A stretch of 64,000 bases of DNA from Ensifer adhaerens (GTDB lineage: Bacteria; Pseudomonadota; Alphaproteobacteria; Rhizobiales; Rhizobiaceae). The position numbers and the translations under genes are program-made. Positions 27,042-35,286 of the stretch are shown here, piece after piece (within the stretch, counting starts at the first letter, position 1; every line of letters begins with the position of its first letter). The notes beneath the pieces were generated by a model, which was not told the origin of the DNA, did not search any database, and worked only from the letters and a program-made list of their open reading frames with translations. Location of the stretch: assembly GCF_020035535.1 (NCBI RefSeq), contig NZ_CP083349.1, forward strand, positions 3,056,501-3,120,500, given 5' to 3'.

Positions 27042-27580
27042 GCCGGCCTCGCACGCATGTAGAGATCATAATCGCCTCGCAGCTTGCGGAACCGCGCCGC
27101 GCAGGACGCGTCATCGTCGAGCTGCTTTTTCGACTGGATATTGAGCAGGAACTTGAGGCGGGTATCGGCCTCATCGGCCGAGCGGACCGCTCCGCCTGCC
27201 CCTCGCCCTTCCAGGAAACGATGAAACGTCGGTTTGCCGCAGAGGATCGCGGCGACCTGGCTTGCAGGACGATTCGCCCGCGCGCGGCCCTCCAACTGCC
27301 CGCGAAGATCGAGCACCGTCGCCGCCGCGCGATCCTGCAACGACAAGAACAGCCGCAACAGTACAAGGCCGCTCGACAGCAACTCGAGTTCCGACGCCAA
27401 GGCGTCGGCATGAATGGTGCAGAGCGCGACGGCCTCTCCGGTCGAGCGCTTCGCGATAATGCGCGTCGCCGAGCCATCGACGTCGATCTCCCAATCGTCG
27501 CCCATCAGCCGGTCGGCGATATCGCGGAACCGGGCCAGTTGCGTCTTTTCGCGGGCGCGATCGGGAGAAACGGCCATCAC
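27038..27580 (-). CDS. Hypothetical phage protein
   Basis: 180 aa, helical with a hydrophobic leucine-rich middle (LASELELLSSGLVLLRLFLSL) that is probably a packed helix rather than a membrane span. Two start codons in tandem at 27580/27577 overlap the methyltransferase stop. No family recognised. It belongs to the leftward early operon. Confidence 0.6.
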   Translation of the reverse strand: MMAVSPDRAREKTQLARFRDIADRLMGDDWEIDVDGSATRIIAKRSTGEAVALCTIHADALASELELLSSGLVLLRLFLSLQDRAAATVLDLRGQLEGRARANRPASQVAAILCGKPTFHRFLEGRGAGGAVRSADEADTRLKFLLNIQSKKQLDDDASCAARFRKLRGDYDLYMRARPA

Positions 27581-28935
27581 TGGCTATCCTCCTCCTCGTC
27601 TTCCGGCACGGTGTCCGGGTTCCAGGTGTAGGCCCAATCGACCCGCTTGATGATGGTCGTGTCGCCATAGGTGCCGTCTTCCTGCAACTCCCAGACGCAC
27701 CACATCGTGTTCATCTGGCTGGACGCCTTGTTTCCGTCCCAGCCGTCGCGGTGCATCATCGGCACCCGGCGCTTCATCACGTAGATCCGCGCCGGCGGGC
27801 ACGTCTCCATGATGTAGTTGCGGTCAGGATCGTCGAACCCGGCGAGCACATTGAGATTGAGCAGGAGCGCCATCTTGCGCGGCTTGCGAACCCGCAGCGC
27901 ATGCGCGATGCAGGAGTTCATGTCGTCGCCATAGGGCGGGTTCGAGACGATATCGTGCGACGGGCCTTCCGTTTCGCGATAATCGCCGATGTCCTGCACC
28001 ACGCCGTCTTTCGTCGTCGTGCCATAGTCGACGAGATCGCCGAGAACGACGTCATAGCCTGCAGTTTCGAGCACGCGAACGATGGCGCCGCGACCGCAGA
28101 AAGGCTCATCAACGGTTGCGGAAAATTGCTCAAGCGCAAGTATTGCGCTAGTCGCTTCCTCTGCCGTCTCGTAAAGATTGTTCCCGCGCTCTTCCTTGGT
28201 CGCCGTCCTGGTGCCGATCGCGTGCTTCAGGTTCGCCCGCGTCGGCGCGAGACCGGCCGCAACACGCGCAGCGATGGCGCGTTCGGCGATGCCCGGCGTC
28301 TTTTCTTCCGCCGCCGCCAGCTTGCGGGCGTCGTGAATTTCCTGCCGGGTAAGTCCCGCTTCCGCCTGCTTGAAAATGTCGTCAGTTGCGACATTTTTCG
28401 GACGTCCCTTTTTGGACGCCTGCCCCGCCTGCTGCGCGGCGTCATAGGCCTTGGCAAGCTCGATCTTGCAGCGCGTTTCCATCAGCAACGCGTCGCCCTG
28501 GAGCTGCCGGAACTTCGGCACAAGCTCACGCGTGGCCGCATACTTGGCCGCGAAACGGGCTTCGGCTTGTGTCAGGTCATAGGCGCCATCGGCAATCACC
28601 AACGCGCGCTGGATATCACCTTCATCGAAGAGCCGGGCGGCAGTTTCCAGCATGGAAACGATCTGCGGGACCTGCGCCCGCTGCGGCATCTCGACGATAG
28701 CGGTGCTCGGCGCCGGTGCAGCGTCGAGCAACCCGAGCGAGCGAGCCGCGGCAAGACCGGTTTCCGTGGGGAAGCAAAGCGCAACGTCGGTGTCGTGCCG
28801 GCGCACGAAACCATGCTGGTGCAGCCGCTGAATGCGACGCTTGGCGCCGCCGTCCGGTGCCCGGTACTCACCGGTGGCGACCGCACGAAGGATGTCTTTC
28901 TGTTCGGGAGAGAGCGAGGCGACGATATCCAGCAT
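27577..28935 (-). CDS. DNA adenine-type methyltransferase with N-terminal winged helix
   Basis: 452 aa. Residues 1-70 look like a winged helix. About 110-245 is helical and resembles methyltransferase-linked DNA-binding parts. EPFCGRG (277-283) is motif I, the acidic loop GDLVD follows near 300, and NPPY at 332-335 is motif IV, typical of N6-adenine or N4-cytosine enzymes. No restriction gene is adjacent, so it is a solitary phage modifier, perhaps protecting against host restriction. Confidence 0.78.
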   Translation of the reverse strand: MLDIVASLSPEQKDILRAVATGEYRAPDGGAKRRIQRLHQHGFVRRHDTDVALCFPTETGLAAARSLGLLDAAPAPSTAIVEMPQRAQVPQIVSMLETAARLFDEGDIQRALVIADGAYDLTQAEARFAAKYAATRELVPKFRQLQGDALLMETRCKIELAKAYDAAQQAGQASKKGRPKNVATDDIFKQAEAGLTRQEIHDARKLAAAEEKTPGIAERAIAARVAAGLAPTRANLKHAIGTRTATKEERGNNLYETAEEATSAILALEQFSATVDEPFCGRGAIVRVLETAGYDVVLGDLVDYGTTTKDGVVQDIGDYRETEGPSHDIVSNPPYGDDMNSCIAHALRVRKPRKMALLLNLNVLAGFDDPDRNYIMETCPPARIYVMKRRVPMMHRDGWDGNKASSQMNTMWCVWELQEDGTYGDTTIIKRVDWAYTWNPDTVPEDEEEDSQ

Positions 28936-29165
28936 CAGTCTGCCCTCATTATCCGGTCGAGGTAGTACTCGCCCGGCGCCGCAATGGCGAAGTGATGCGG
29001 AAGCACCGCATGGCGGCGCGCATAGCCGATCTGCACGAGCGCGCAGGCAGCCAGCTTGTCGCGCAGGCCGGTCGCCATCAGGTACTCGCCGTCAACCTGG
29101 TTGAGCCGGCGCAGGAACGAGCGCTGATCGGGCTTGAGCGGTGAAATGGTCGGAGCGCGGCGCAT
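28935..29165 (-). CDS. Small hypothetical phage protein
   Basis: 76 aa, basic. LKPDQRSFLRRLNQVDGEYLM then GYARRHAVLPHHFAIAAPGEYYLDRI suggests a small winged helix. It overlaps the methyltransferase start by one base and follows the next gene by two. Function unknown. Confidence 0.55.
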   Translation of the reverse strand: MRRAPTISPLKPDQRSFLRRLNQVDGEYLMATGLRDKLAACALVQIGYARRHAVLPHHFAIAAPGEYYLDRIMRAD

Positions 29166-29167
29166 GG

Positions 29168-29650
29168 TCAGGCCTCCGCCGTCGCGGCTGCGACCCGTTC
29201 GAGCGCCCGGATCGCCTCAAGCGCCTCGCGGTGAATCGTCCGCTTTTCGAGCGCGTCATACTTGCCGTCAGCGCCGGCATCGATGATCGCCTTCGAGACA
29301 TCCATGGTCTGCGAGAGGACGCGGTGCGCATCGAGTTCGGTAAGAGGCTTGACCCCTTCCCGCCCAGCCGAAGGCACGAGATCGAAACCCAGCATCTTCG
29401 CCGCTTCGGATAGGATGATCGGTGAGCCGGCCCGCAAGTCCGCCTCGACGGCAATGTCGATCGGGATCATCGACTGGCCGTGCTCATAGGAGCCATCCTG
29501 CCGGCGCTCGCCGAGAGTGGCATATTTGACGAGGCTGGAGACGGCGACACGCGTCAACAGCGCGAACGAAGTGACGCCACCACCCAGGCGGTAGCAGGCA
29601 TCCGTTACGCCCTTCAGGGCAAGGATCTGTTGTTCGGAAATCAGGCGCAC
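29168..29650 (-). CDS. Putative phage regulator in the CII position
   Basis: A 160-aa protein, second gene after the cro-like gene. LGGGVTSFALLTRVAVSSLVKYATLGE resembles a helix-turn-helix. GUG start at 29650. In lambda-like phages this slot is taken by CII, so a regulatory role is plausible but rests on position. The C-terminal half is helical. Confidence 0.55.
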   Translation of the reverse strand: MRLISEQQILALKGVTDACYRLGGGVTSFALLTRVAVSSLVKYATLGERRQDGSYEHGQSMIPIDIAVEADLRAGSPIILSEAAKMLGFDLVPSAGREGVKPLTELDAHRVLSQTMDVSKAIIDAGADGKYDALEKRTIHREALEAIRALERVAAATAEA

Positions 29651-29884
29651 GAAAACACCCCACTGAAAGCAAGGAAAGAAAACCGGAGAAGGATTCGGTG
29701 AGTGACAGCGATCGCGCTGCTACCAATGGGCCATCAGATCAGGGAGGCCCGCATGGATAGGCAGATGCAAAGACAGAGACAGGGACGCGGCGTGCACGGG
29801 CAAAGCCACCGCGCCCCCGCCAGGTGGCAAGGCTCGCGGGAGGGAGGGCCACCGCGCTTCTCATGCCTTGCTTCAAAAACCGTT

Positions 29885-30142
29885 TCATTCCGCCGCCTCG
29901 ATGAGGTTGAGAATCAACTCAGTGGGAACGGATCGAGCCGCACAGTTGGCCTCGTACAATTCAGCCGGGCCGTGCTCGGTGAGCGCGATAATGACAGGCC
30001 AGTGGCGGTCCGGGATGCCGGTCTTCGTCCACTTGTAAACGGCGTCCTTAGAGATATCGCCGCCCAAACGGACGATGGTCGAGGCGATCACCTCGGCGCC
30101 GCCCGCATCCTTAATAATCTGCCTTATCGAAATTGTGCTCAT
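29885..30142 (-). CDS. Cro/YdaS-like helix-turn-helix regulator
   Basis: 85 aa from the ATG at 30142 (MSTISIRQIIKDAGGAEV). The first about 50 residues form a helix-turn-helix with the YdaS/Cro pattern (GGDISKDAVYKWTKTGIPDRHW). It is divergent from the CI-like repressor, and the 85-base gap holds two 13-base operators. It is the first gene of the leftward lytic operon. Between its stop and the next gene (29651-29884) I see no convincing gene. Confidence 0.8.
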   Translation of the reverse strand: MSTISIRQIIKDAGGAEVIASTIVRLGGDISKDAVYKWTKTGIPDRHWPVIIALTEHGPAELYEANCAARSVPTELILNLIEAAE

Positions 30143-30157
30143 GCATGCACCAATAGT

Positions 30158-30170
30158 GGATTTTAAATCC
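30158..30170. promoter_or_regulatory. Repressor operator O1 (GGA-N7-TCC)
   Basis: A perfect 13-base palindrome, GGATTT-T-AAATCC. It lies in the spacer of a leftward promoter candidate (TTGAAG, 17 bases, TATTGG) driving the cro-like gene, so binding would block that promoter. Confidence 0.7.
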
Positions 30171-30197
30171 AACTTCAAGGCACGCGAAATCCAGACC

Positions 30198-30210
30198 GGA
30201 AATTATTTCC
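30198..30210. promoter_or_regulatory. Repressor operator O2 (GGA-N7-TCC)
   Basis: A perfect 13-base palindrome, GGAAAT-T-ATTTCC, 40 bases from O1 (start to start, about four helical turns) and 18 bases before the repressor ATG. Confidence 0.7.
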
Positions 30211-30227
30211 GAACTTATGATGGCGGA

Positions 30228-30938
30228 ATGACGATGACCTGGTGGAAACGACTTGATGAACGGCGAAAAGAACTCGGCTGGAATAAAGCCGAGCTATCCC
30301 GGCGTTCCGGCATCCCATACGACAACATCAACAAGTATCTGCGCGGCGACATCGACCAGCCACGCGGCGATGTTCTTGAAACGCTCGCAGAGACGGTCAA
30401 GCGACCCCTGTTGTGGTTGCGCGACGGCATCGACGCAGCGCAAAGCGAGCTTACCCTCGTGCCCGGCCGCATGGTGGCCGCGCCGGTTGTGGGCCGCGTC
30501 GAGGCCGGAGCATTTCGAGAAGTTGATCCTTTCGACCAGTCGGAACGGGAACTGATCTCCGTACCGCCGGATGAGCGGTTTCCCCATGCCCGCCAACTCG
30601 TCTTCGACGTAACTGGCGACTCCATGAACAACTTGCGGCCACGCCCGATCTTTGACGGCGACCGCGTGATTGCTGTCGCGTATGAAGACGTCGCCAGCGA
30701 GGCGGTGCTGCGAGATGGAATGGTTGTCGTGGTCGAACGAACTCGCGATGGCGGCCACACCCGCGAATGGTCTGTGAAGCAAGTGGAGATCTACGAAGGG
30801 CGAACAGAGTTTCACCCGCGATCCAACAACCCAAAGCATCGGCCAATCGTTGTAGAACGTGACGCCGAGGCCGACGACGGCACGCGGGTTGAAGTGATCG
30901 GCCTGGTTCGTCGAGTTCAGAATGACCTTGCGTTCTAA
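30228..30938 (+). CDS. CI-like prophage repressor (XRE HTH + S24 peptidase)
   Basis: 236 aa from the ATG at 30228. Residues about 3-60 are an XRE helix-turn-helix (KAELSRRSGIPYDNINKYLRG). The C-terminal half is a LexA/CI autoprotease: cleavage-type Ala-Gly in RVEAGAF, nucleophile Ser in VTGDSMNN, and Lys in REWSVKQVE. Self-cleavage on SOS would induce the prophage. Flanked by operator pairs at 30158/30198 and 31529/31570, like lambda CI between OR and OL. It ends overlapping a convergent gene by four bases. Confidence 0.92.
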   Translation: MTMTWWKRLDERRKELGWNKAELSRRSGIPYDNINKYLRGDIDQPRGDVLETLAETVKRPLLWLRDGIDAAQSELTLVPGRMVAAPVVGRVEAGAFREVDPFDQSERELISVPPDERFPHARQLVFDVTGDSMNNLRPRPIFDGDRVIAVAYEDVASEAVLRDGMVVVVERTRDGGHTREWSVKQVEIYEGRTEFHPRSNNPKHRPIVVERDAEADDGTRVEVIGLVRRVQNDLAF

Positions 30939-31237
30939 GCCGCAAAGCACATGCGCACGTCGAAAGAACTGCAGACCTTCCGCACTTCGGTAAGCAACCA
31001 GGTCGGCGGCTCGACGCACATGTAGCTGCGATTGTCGGCACCAATGAAGTTCATAACCGGATAGACGCCAAACCGCCCCTCACCATCCGCCGGCCCAATC
31101 ATCGTGACCTTGAAGGAGTAGCCGGGAAAGTGCCGCTGCAGGTAGTCGATGAAGCGCTCCTTCGCCGGCATAATCTCATCGCCCCGCTCTCTTGGCGGCA
31201 CGATGATGAACTCTGTGACTTCTCTTGGATTACGCAT
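30935..31237 (-). CDS. Hypothetical protein in immunity region
   Basis: 100 aa with AGGAG before the ATG. Alpha/beta small protein (HFPGYSFKVTMIGPADGEGRF) with no family I know. Convergent with the repressor gene and overlapping the next minus-strand gene by eight bases. Position between repressor and the second operator pair equals that of lambda rexAB, but the sequence is unrelated. Confidence 0.65.
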   Translation of the reverse strand: MRNPREVTEFIIVPPRERGDEIMPAKERFIDYLQRHFPGYSFKVTMIGPADGEGRFGVYPVMNFIGADNRSYMCVEPPTWLLTEVRKVCSSFDVRMCFAA

Positions 31238-31463
31238 AGTTTTTCTCCTGGCTAACGCCGATCACTCGGCCGACTTGGCAATCGCAATGACGACAGCGGT
31301 AGAGGAGCGTGTCGAGAAACCCGCTCTCAGCCAACTCATCGGCATCGCACGGCGCATCGTCTACAGGCGGGATCTCGATCACCCGTGAAGTCTCTCTGAG
31401 GCAGTTGTCGCAACGGATGAAAAGACCGAAGACGCGCGGCTTATGCCGAAGTGCTACCGTCAT
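31230..31463 (-). CDS. Small zinc-ribbon protein in immunity region
   Basis: 77 aa with AAGGAG before the ATG. FIRCDNCLRE and YRCRHCDCQV give two CxxC knuckles, a zinc ribbon. First gene leftward of the O3/O4 operators, so likely repressor-controlled. Function unknown. Confidence 0.65.
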   Translation of the reverse strand: MTVALRHKPRVFGLFIRCDNCLRETSRVIEIPPVDDAPCDADELAESGFLDTLLYRCRHCDCQVGRVIGVSQEKNYA

Positions 31464-31528
31464 GTTTGTTCTCCTTTGGTTCTCATAATCCAGAGAAACA
31501 GCCCTGAGTCGAGTCGAATTGCGAATAT

Positions 31529-31541
31529 GGAAAATAAATCC
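31529..31541. promoter_or_regulatory. Repressor operator O3 (GGA-N7-TCC)
   Basis: GGAAAATAAATCC has the same ends, length and AT-rich centre as O1/O2. It lies where a leftward promoter for the zinc-ribbon gene would be (candidate TTGGTG, 18 bases, TATTCG). Confidence 0.62.
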
Positions 31542-31551
31542 AATTCACCAA

Positions 31552-31580
31552 TTGACGGCTCTCCAAGTTGGATTTAATTT
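31552..31580 (+). promoter_or_regulatory. Promoter of the rightward early operon
   Basis: TTGACG at 31552, a 17-base spacer and TAATTT at 31575. The leader would be about 28 bases to the ATG at 31615, with CCGGAG as ribosome site. The O4 operator covers the -10 box. Confidence 0.65.
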
Positions 31581-31582
31581 CC
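31570..31582. promoter_or_regulatory. Repressor operator O4 (GGA-N7-TCC)
   Basis: GGATTTAATTTCC lies 41 bases from O3 start to start, repeating the spacing of the O1/O2 pair (40). It overlaps the -10 of the rightward promoter, as expected for repression. Confidence 0.65.
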
Positions 31583-31614
31583 AGTTCGCAATGCAATTCC
31601 AACCGGAGACTGAC

Positions 31615-31836
31615 ATGCTCAAGAATCGCTTCGACAACGCCACCCCTGACCAGCTCACCGAGGCCATGGCGGACGCCATGCGGCGTCACGGCGACGGCTG
31701 CACCCGCAACCAACTGAAGTCTGACGGCTTCTCCAACGAGCAGATCGACCACTACGGCGACCGTGCCCGCGAACACGCCACGGCGCTCGCATCGAGCACG
31801 ATCCGCGCCCGCGTTCCTGCCGCCAAGGCGGCCTAA
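31615..31836 (+). CDS. Small hypothetical phage protein
   Basis: 73 aa from the ATG at 31615, chosen for the GGAG site and the promoter just upstream. Helical; LTEAMADAMRRHGDGCTRNQLKSDGF could be a small DNA-binding bundle. First gene of the rightward operon. Function unknown. Confidence 0.65.
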   Translation: MLKNRFDNATPDQLTEAMADAMRRHGDGCTRNQLKSDGFSNEQIDHYGDRAREHATALASSTIRARVPAAKAA

Positions 31837-31839
31837 GCC

Positions 31840-32028
31840 ATGGCGCCGAAATCACGCCTCGCGGGAAATCGCTCGCGCTTCCCCTTCCCCAGCGCCGAAC
31901 TCGAAGCAGCCGCAGCGAGGATCGAGCGCGCCGATCGCCAGAGCGAGTTCCTTGGCGGCGTGATCTTAGGCGTTCTCCTCACCTTCGCTCCCGTTGCCCT
32001 TGCCGCCGTCTGGCGCCTCGCGGCCTGA
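31840..32028 (+). CDS. Small membrane protein
   Basis: 62 aa. A charged N-terminal helix is followed by one membrane span (LGGVILGVLLTFAPVALAAVW). Starts three bases after the preceding stop. A holin-like shape is possible but the early position argues against it. Function unknown. Confidence 0.55.
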   Translation: MAPKSRLAGNRSRFPFPSAELEAAAARIERADRQSEFLGGVILGVLLTFAPVALAAVWRLAA

Positions 32029-32046
32029 CCCGAAAGGAAACCCCTC

Positions 32047-32397
32047 ATGAAGAAGATCCGCGATTTCAGCCAGATCATCGGTCTGCTCGAAAACGGCCAA
32101 CTCAACCCGGCGCTTTCGGCTGAAGTCGCCGACACCCTTGAGAAGCTCCACGACCTGTCAGAGGCCAGCAATGGCGCCGCAGTCAAAGGCTCTACCACGC
32201 TGAAAATCGACTTCAGCGTCAAGGACGGCATGGTGACCATCGCCACCGACTTCACCTCTAAGACACCAAAGCGCCCGCGCAAGAACTCCGTCTTCTGGGT
32301 GATCGAGGACGGCGCCCTTTCGACCGAGCATCCGCGCCAGCACGACATGTTCCCGCGGCCGGTCTCCTCCGAAGAACCGAGCCGCCAGAGCCAGTAA
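32047..32397 (+). CDS. Hypothetical phage protein
   Basis: 116 aa with GAAAGGAAA before the ATG. Helical N-terminus, then a beta-rich part (TTLKIDFSVKDGMVTIATDF) and a polar tail. This combination is frequent upstream of DUF2303 genes in proteobacterial phages. Function unknown. Confidence 0.65.
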   Translation: MKKIRDFSQIIGLLENGQLNPALSAEVADTLEKLHDLSEASNGAAVKGSTTLKIDFSVKDGMVTIATDFTSKTPKRPRKNSVFWVIEDGALSTEHPRQHDMFPRPVSSEEPSRQSQ

Positions 32398-32433
32398 GCC
32401 CCTCACCCCTCCAACGCCACGAAAGGAAACACC

Positions 32434-33345
32434 GTGGAACAATTGGACAAAGGCGCGGTCGATGCCGTCGCCAAACTCGCCAAACTATCCGAGACCAAGG
32501 TCGTCTCGATCAGCCTGCCGGAAAAGATCAACGGCCTGCCGTCGTCGATCCCGGCCATTCTGCATGCCGACACAGGCAAGGCCACCGGCCTCTACGATCT
32601 TCTGGCACCCTGGCGCACCAAGCCCGAGCGCAAGGTCGGCACGGCCCGCGTCGAAACGCTCGAATCCTTCATCGAGCTGATCGACCGGCACAAGCAGGAA
32701 AACAGCGTCATCTTCGCCAAGACCGATTGGAAGGAACCGGCGCTGACCGCCGTCATCGACTATCACAGCGCCGATAGTCCGGATAACGGCAAGCACCGCA
32801 TTCACTACCAGTTCCCGCTCTCCGAAGAATGGAAGGCGTGGCTCAAGGTCGACAGCAAGGGAATGGAGCAGGCGGTGTTCGCCGAGTTCATCGAAGACCA
32901 CATCGCCGATCTTTCCTCGCCGGATCTCAACGAATCCGAGGATTTCGAGCGCATGTTCGGCGCAAATGTCGGCTTCCCGAATGATATAGTCATGCTGTCG
33001 CGCGGGCTGCAGATCAACGCCGAGACCCGCGTGAAGCAGGCAGTGAAGCTCCAGACCGGCGAAAGCCAGATCATGTTCGAGGAGGATCACAAGAACGCCA
33101 ACGGTGAGCCGTTAACCGTTCCCGGCGTCTTCATCCTGCAGATCGCGCCGTTCTTCATGGGCGAAGCAAAGCGCATTCCGGTGCGCCTGCGCTACCGCCT
33201 GCGCGATGGCGCCCTCACCTGGATCTGCCAGCTTTACCGGCCCGACCGCTACATCACCGAACAGGTTCGCTCTGACCTGGACAAGGCCGCCGAGGAAACC
33301 GGCCTGCCGAAGTTCGAGGGCGCGCCGGAAATGTCCGCCGGCTAA
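32434..33345 (+). CDS. DUF2303 (YfdQ-like) phage protein
   Basis: 303 aa with GTG start preceded by AAAGGAAA. The ADTGKATGLYDLLAPWRTKPERK segment, VIDYHSADSPDNGKHRIHY and QINAETRVKQAVKLQTGE are family-type blocks of DUF2303/YfdQ. Biochemical role unknown; members are found in early, often accessory, phage operons. Here the gene is expected to be repressed by the CI-like protein. Confidence 0.8.
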   Translation: MEQLDKGAVDAVAKLAKLSETKVVSISLPEKINGLPSSIPAILHADTGKATGLYDLLAPWRTKPERKVGTARVETLESFIELIDRHKQENSVIFAKTDWKEPALTAVIDYHSADSPDNGKHRIHYQFPLSEEWKAWLKVDSKGMEQAVFAEFIEDHIADLSSPDLNESEDFERMFGANVGFPNDIVMLSRGLQINAETRVKQAVKLQTGESQIMFEEDHKNANGEPLTVPGVFILQIAPFFMGEAKRIPVRLRYRLRDGALTWICQLYRPDRYITEQVRSDLDKAAEETGLPKFEGAPEMSAG

Positions 33346-33417
33346 CGGCGCAGCAGGGCGGCTCCGGCCGCCCTCACCTCTTCTCACAATTGAACCTGAC
33401 CGATTGAGGATAGAACC

Positions 33418-33756
33418 ATGTCCGCAAGCAGCCTCCCCGTGCCCGCACGCACGAGGTCCTTTCCGCACAACCTCACCCCCGCCGATGTCGACAAGATTCG
33501 CCGCATGGTGCTTGCCGGCAACTCCACCGCCGAGATCGCAGCAACCTTCGGTACCACCGAACGCCGCGCCGAAGTGTTCCTCGGTATCCGCCGGCCCCGC
33601 TGGCTGCGCTACCGCGATGAAGGCCGCATCGAATTCATGCCCGGCAAGACCGTCTTCTATCGCTGGCGCTCGCGTGACGACGGCGGCCGCGACCTCCGCC
33701 CCTTCTCCGTCGCCGCCATCTCGATGCACCGCGACGCGCTGGAGAAGCGAACATGA
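33418..33756 (+). CDS. Hypothetical phage protein with HTH-like segment
   Basis: 112 aa. DVDKIRRMVLAGNSTAEIAATFGTTERRAEVF resembles a resolvase-type helix-turn-helix. The rest is basic. Overlaps the MazG-like gene by four bases. Preceded by a GC-rich hairpin at about 33353-33370 without U-tract. Confidence 0.6.
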   Translation: MSASSLPVPARTRSFPHNLTPADVDKIRRMVLAGNSTAEIAATFGTTERRAEVFLGIRRPRWLRYRDEGRIEFMPGKTVFYRWRSRDDGGRDLRPFSVAAISMHRDALEKRT

Positions 33757-34097
33757 GCGCCAAAAACGTCATCACGCTCTGGAAGCCAGAACCCGACGTC
33801 ATCCTGCACCAGGCGCTCGGCAAGTGCGCCGAGGAGTGCGCCGAGCTTTCCCAGGCTCTGGCCCGCTGCTTGATCCAGGGCTTCCACGAAGCCGAACCGG
33901 TCACTCACAAACTCAACCGGACCCAGCTCTTTGAGGAAGTGGCCGACATCAAGGCGGCTCTCCGGTGGCTTTTTGAGGTCATCGACGAGCCTTTCAAAGG
34001 CGAATCCGAACGCGAACGGCGAAAATTCGACGGCTTCAAGCGCTGGCAAGCGATGCTTGAGGCTGAGATGAGCCCCGAGGAGCAAGCCCATGGCTGA
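33753..34097 (+). CDS. MazG-like NTP pyrophosphohydrolase domain protein
   Basis: 114 aa. CAEECAELSQALARC and LFEEVADIKAALRWL provide the E-E-x-x-E and E-x-x-D metal ligands of the MazG/dUTPase-like helical bundle. Possible substrates are (d)NTPs or alarmones; phage MazG-like proteins can affect host metabolism or nucleotide pools. Overlaps the DUF5131 gene by eight bases. Confidence 0.7.
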   Translation: MSAKNVITLWKPEPDVILHQALGKCAEECAELSQALARCLIQGFHEAEPVTHKLNRTQLFEEVADIKAALRWLFEVIDEPFKGESERERRKFDGFKRWQAMLEAEMSPEEQAHG

Positions 34098-35286
34098 CGG
34101 CACCAAGATCGAATGGACGGATGCGACGTGGAACCCGGTCACCGGCTGTTCCGTCGTGTCCCCCGGCTGCACCAACTGCTATGCCATGAAGCTCGCCGGC
34201 ACGCGGTTGAATAGCCACCCGAGCCGGGAAGGCTTGACCCGCGATACGAAGGGCGGCCCGGTCTGGACCGGCGAAGTGCGCTTCAACCCGCAATGGCTCG
34301 ACGAGCCGCTACGTTGGAGGAAGCCGCGCATGATCTTCGTCTGCGCCCATGGCGACCTTTTCGCCGAGGGCGTGCCTGACGAGTGGATCGACCAGGTATT
34401 CGCCATCATGTCGCAGGCGCCGCAGCACACGTTTCAGGTGCTCACAAAGCGCCCAGAGCGTATGCGGAGCTATCTCACACGCCCCCGGCTTGAGCATCAC
34501 CTTGTCAACGCGCTCTTGCCGCTCACGTTTCCCATGCCAGAGCCCGGCCGCTGGCCGCACCGGCCGCTTCCGAATGTCTGGCTCGGCGTCTCGGTCGAAG
34601 ATCAGAAGCGCGCCGCCGAGCGCATTCCAATCTTGCTCGACACCCCCGCCGCTATCCGCTGGATCAGCGCCGAACCATTGCTCGGCCCCGTAGACCTCAC
34701 GAGGATTGACCAACCGAACGGCGGGTTCGGCCCCTATTGGATCAACGCCCTCAAAGCCGGCGAGAGTGGGTGGTTTGCAGATGAGGCCGCAACGGTCAGA
34801 ACCGAACCCGACCCGCTGGCTTTTTCTGGCCTTGCGTCTCTCGATTGGATTGTCGCGGGTGGCGAGAGTGGCTCCGACGCTCGGCCGATGCATCCCGTTT
34901 GGGCGCGTTCGCTGCGAGATCAGTGCGCAGCAGCCGGCGTGCCGTTCCTGTTCAAGCAATGGGGTAGTTGGAAACCCATTTGCGAAATGCCGGCTCACGA
35001 AGTCAACGGCTGCTACCGCAGCAACCGAAAGGCCTGCGCCGACGAGGATCAGGCCATCATTGACGAGATGCACGGCACAACCTGCCTCGTCGAACAAACC
35101 GTGCTGCATCATGATGCCAGTCGACACGACTACCTGTCGCCCGGAGCCTTCGCGGATCGACACTCGATGACGATGTACAACATCGGCAAGAAGGCCGCCG
35201 GGCGCCTCCTCGACGGTGACGAGCACAACGGCTTTCCGAACCGGAAAACGCGGCCTCAAGCCGGAGGAGAACTCTCCGATGTCTGA
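34090..35286 (+). CDS. Phage Gp37/Gp68 family protein (DUF5131)
   Basis: 398 aa. IEWTDATWNPVTGC, PGCTNCYAMK and MIFVCAHGDLFAEGVPDEWID, LTKRPERM are the family signature. Cysteines in GCSVVSPGCTNC suggest a radical-SAM-like cluster; the conserved IVAGGESGSDARPMHPVWARSLRDQC region is near the C-terminus. Function unproven; frequent in phages and sometimes linked to DNA or tRNA modification. An insertion of about 100 residues after the core is phage-specific. Confidence 0.82.
   Translation: MADGTKIEWTDATWNPVTGCSVVSPGCTNCYAMKLAGTRLNSHPSREGLTRDTKGGPVWTGEVRFNPQWLDEPLRWRKPRMIFVCAHGDLFAEGVPDEWIDQVFAIMSQAPQHTFQVLTKRPERMRSYLTRPRLEHHLVNALLPLTFPMPEPGRWPHRPLPNVWLGVSVEDQKRAAERIPILLDTPAAIRWISAEPLLGPVDLTRIDQPNGGFGPYWINALKAGESGWFADEAATVRTEPDPLAFSGLASLDWIVAGGESGSDARPMHPVWARSLRDQCAAAGVPFLFKQWGSWKPICEMPAHEVNGCYRSNRKACADEDQAIIDEMHGTTCLVEQTVLHHDASRHDYLSPGAFADRHSMTMYNIGKKAAGRLLDGDEHNGFPNRKTRPQAGGELSDV

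Noticed and set aside
29651..29884. Possible short minus-strand genes between the cro-like gene and the CII-position gene
   Set aside because: Only frames of about 40 codons with no good ribosome site or conserved look.
31840..32028. Holin
   Set aside because: One membrane span fits, but position in an early operon far from any endolysin does not support it.
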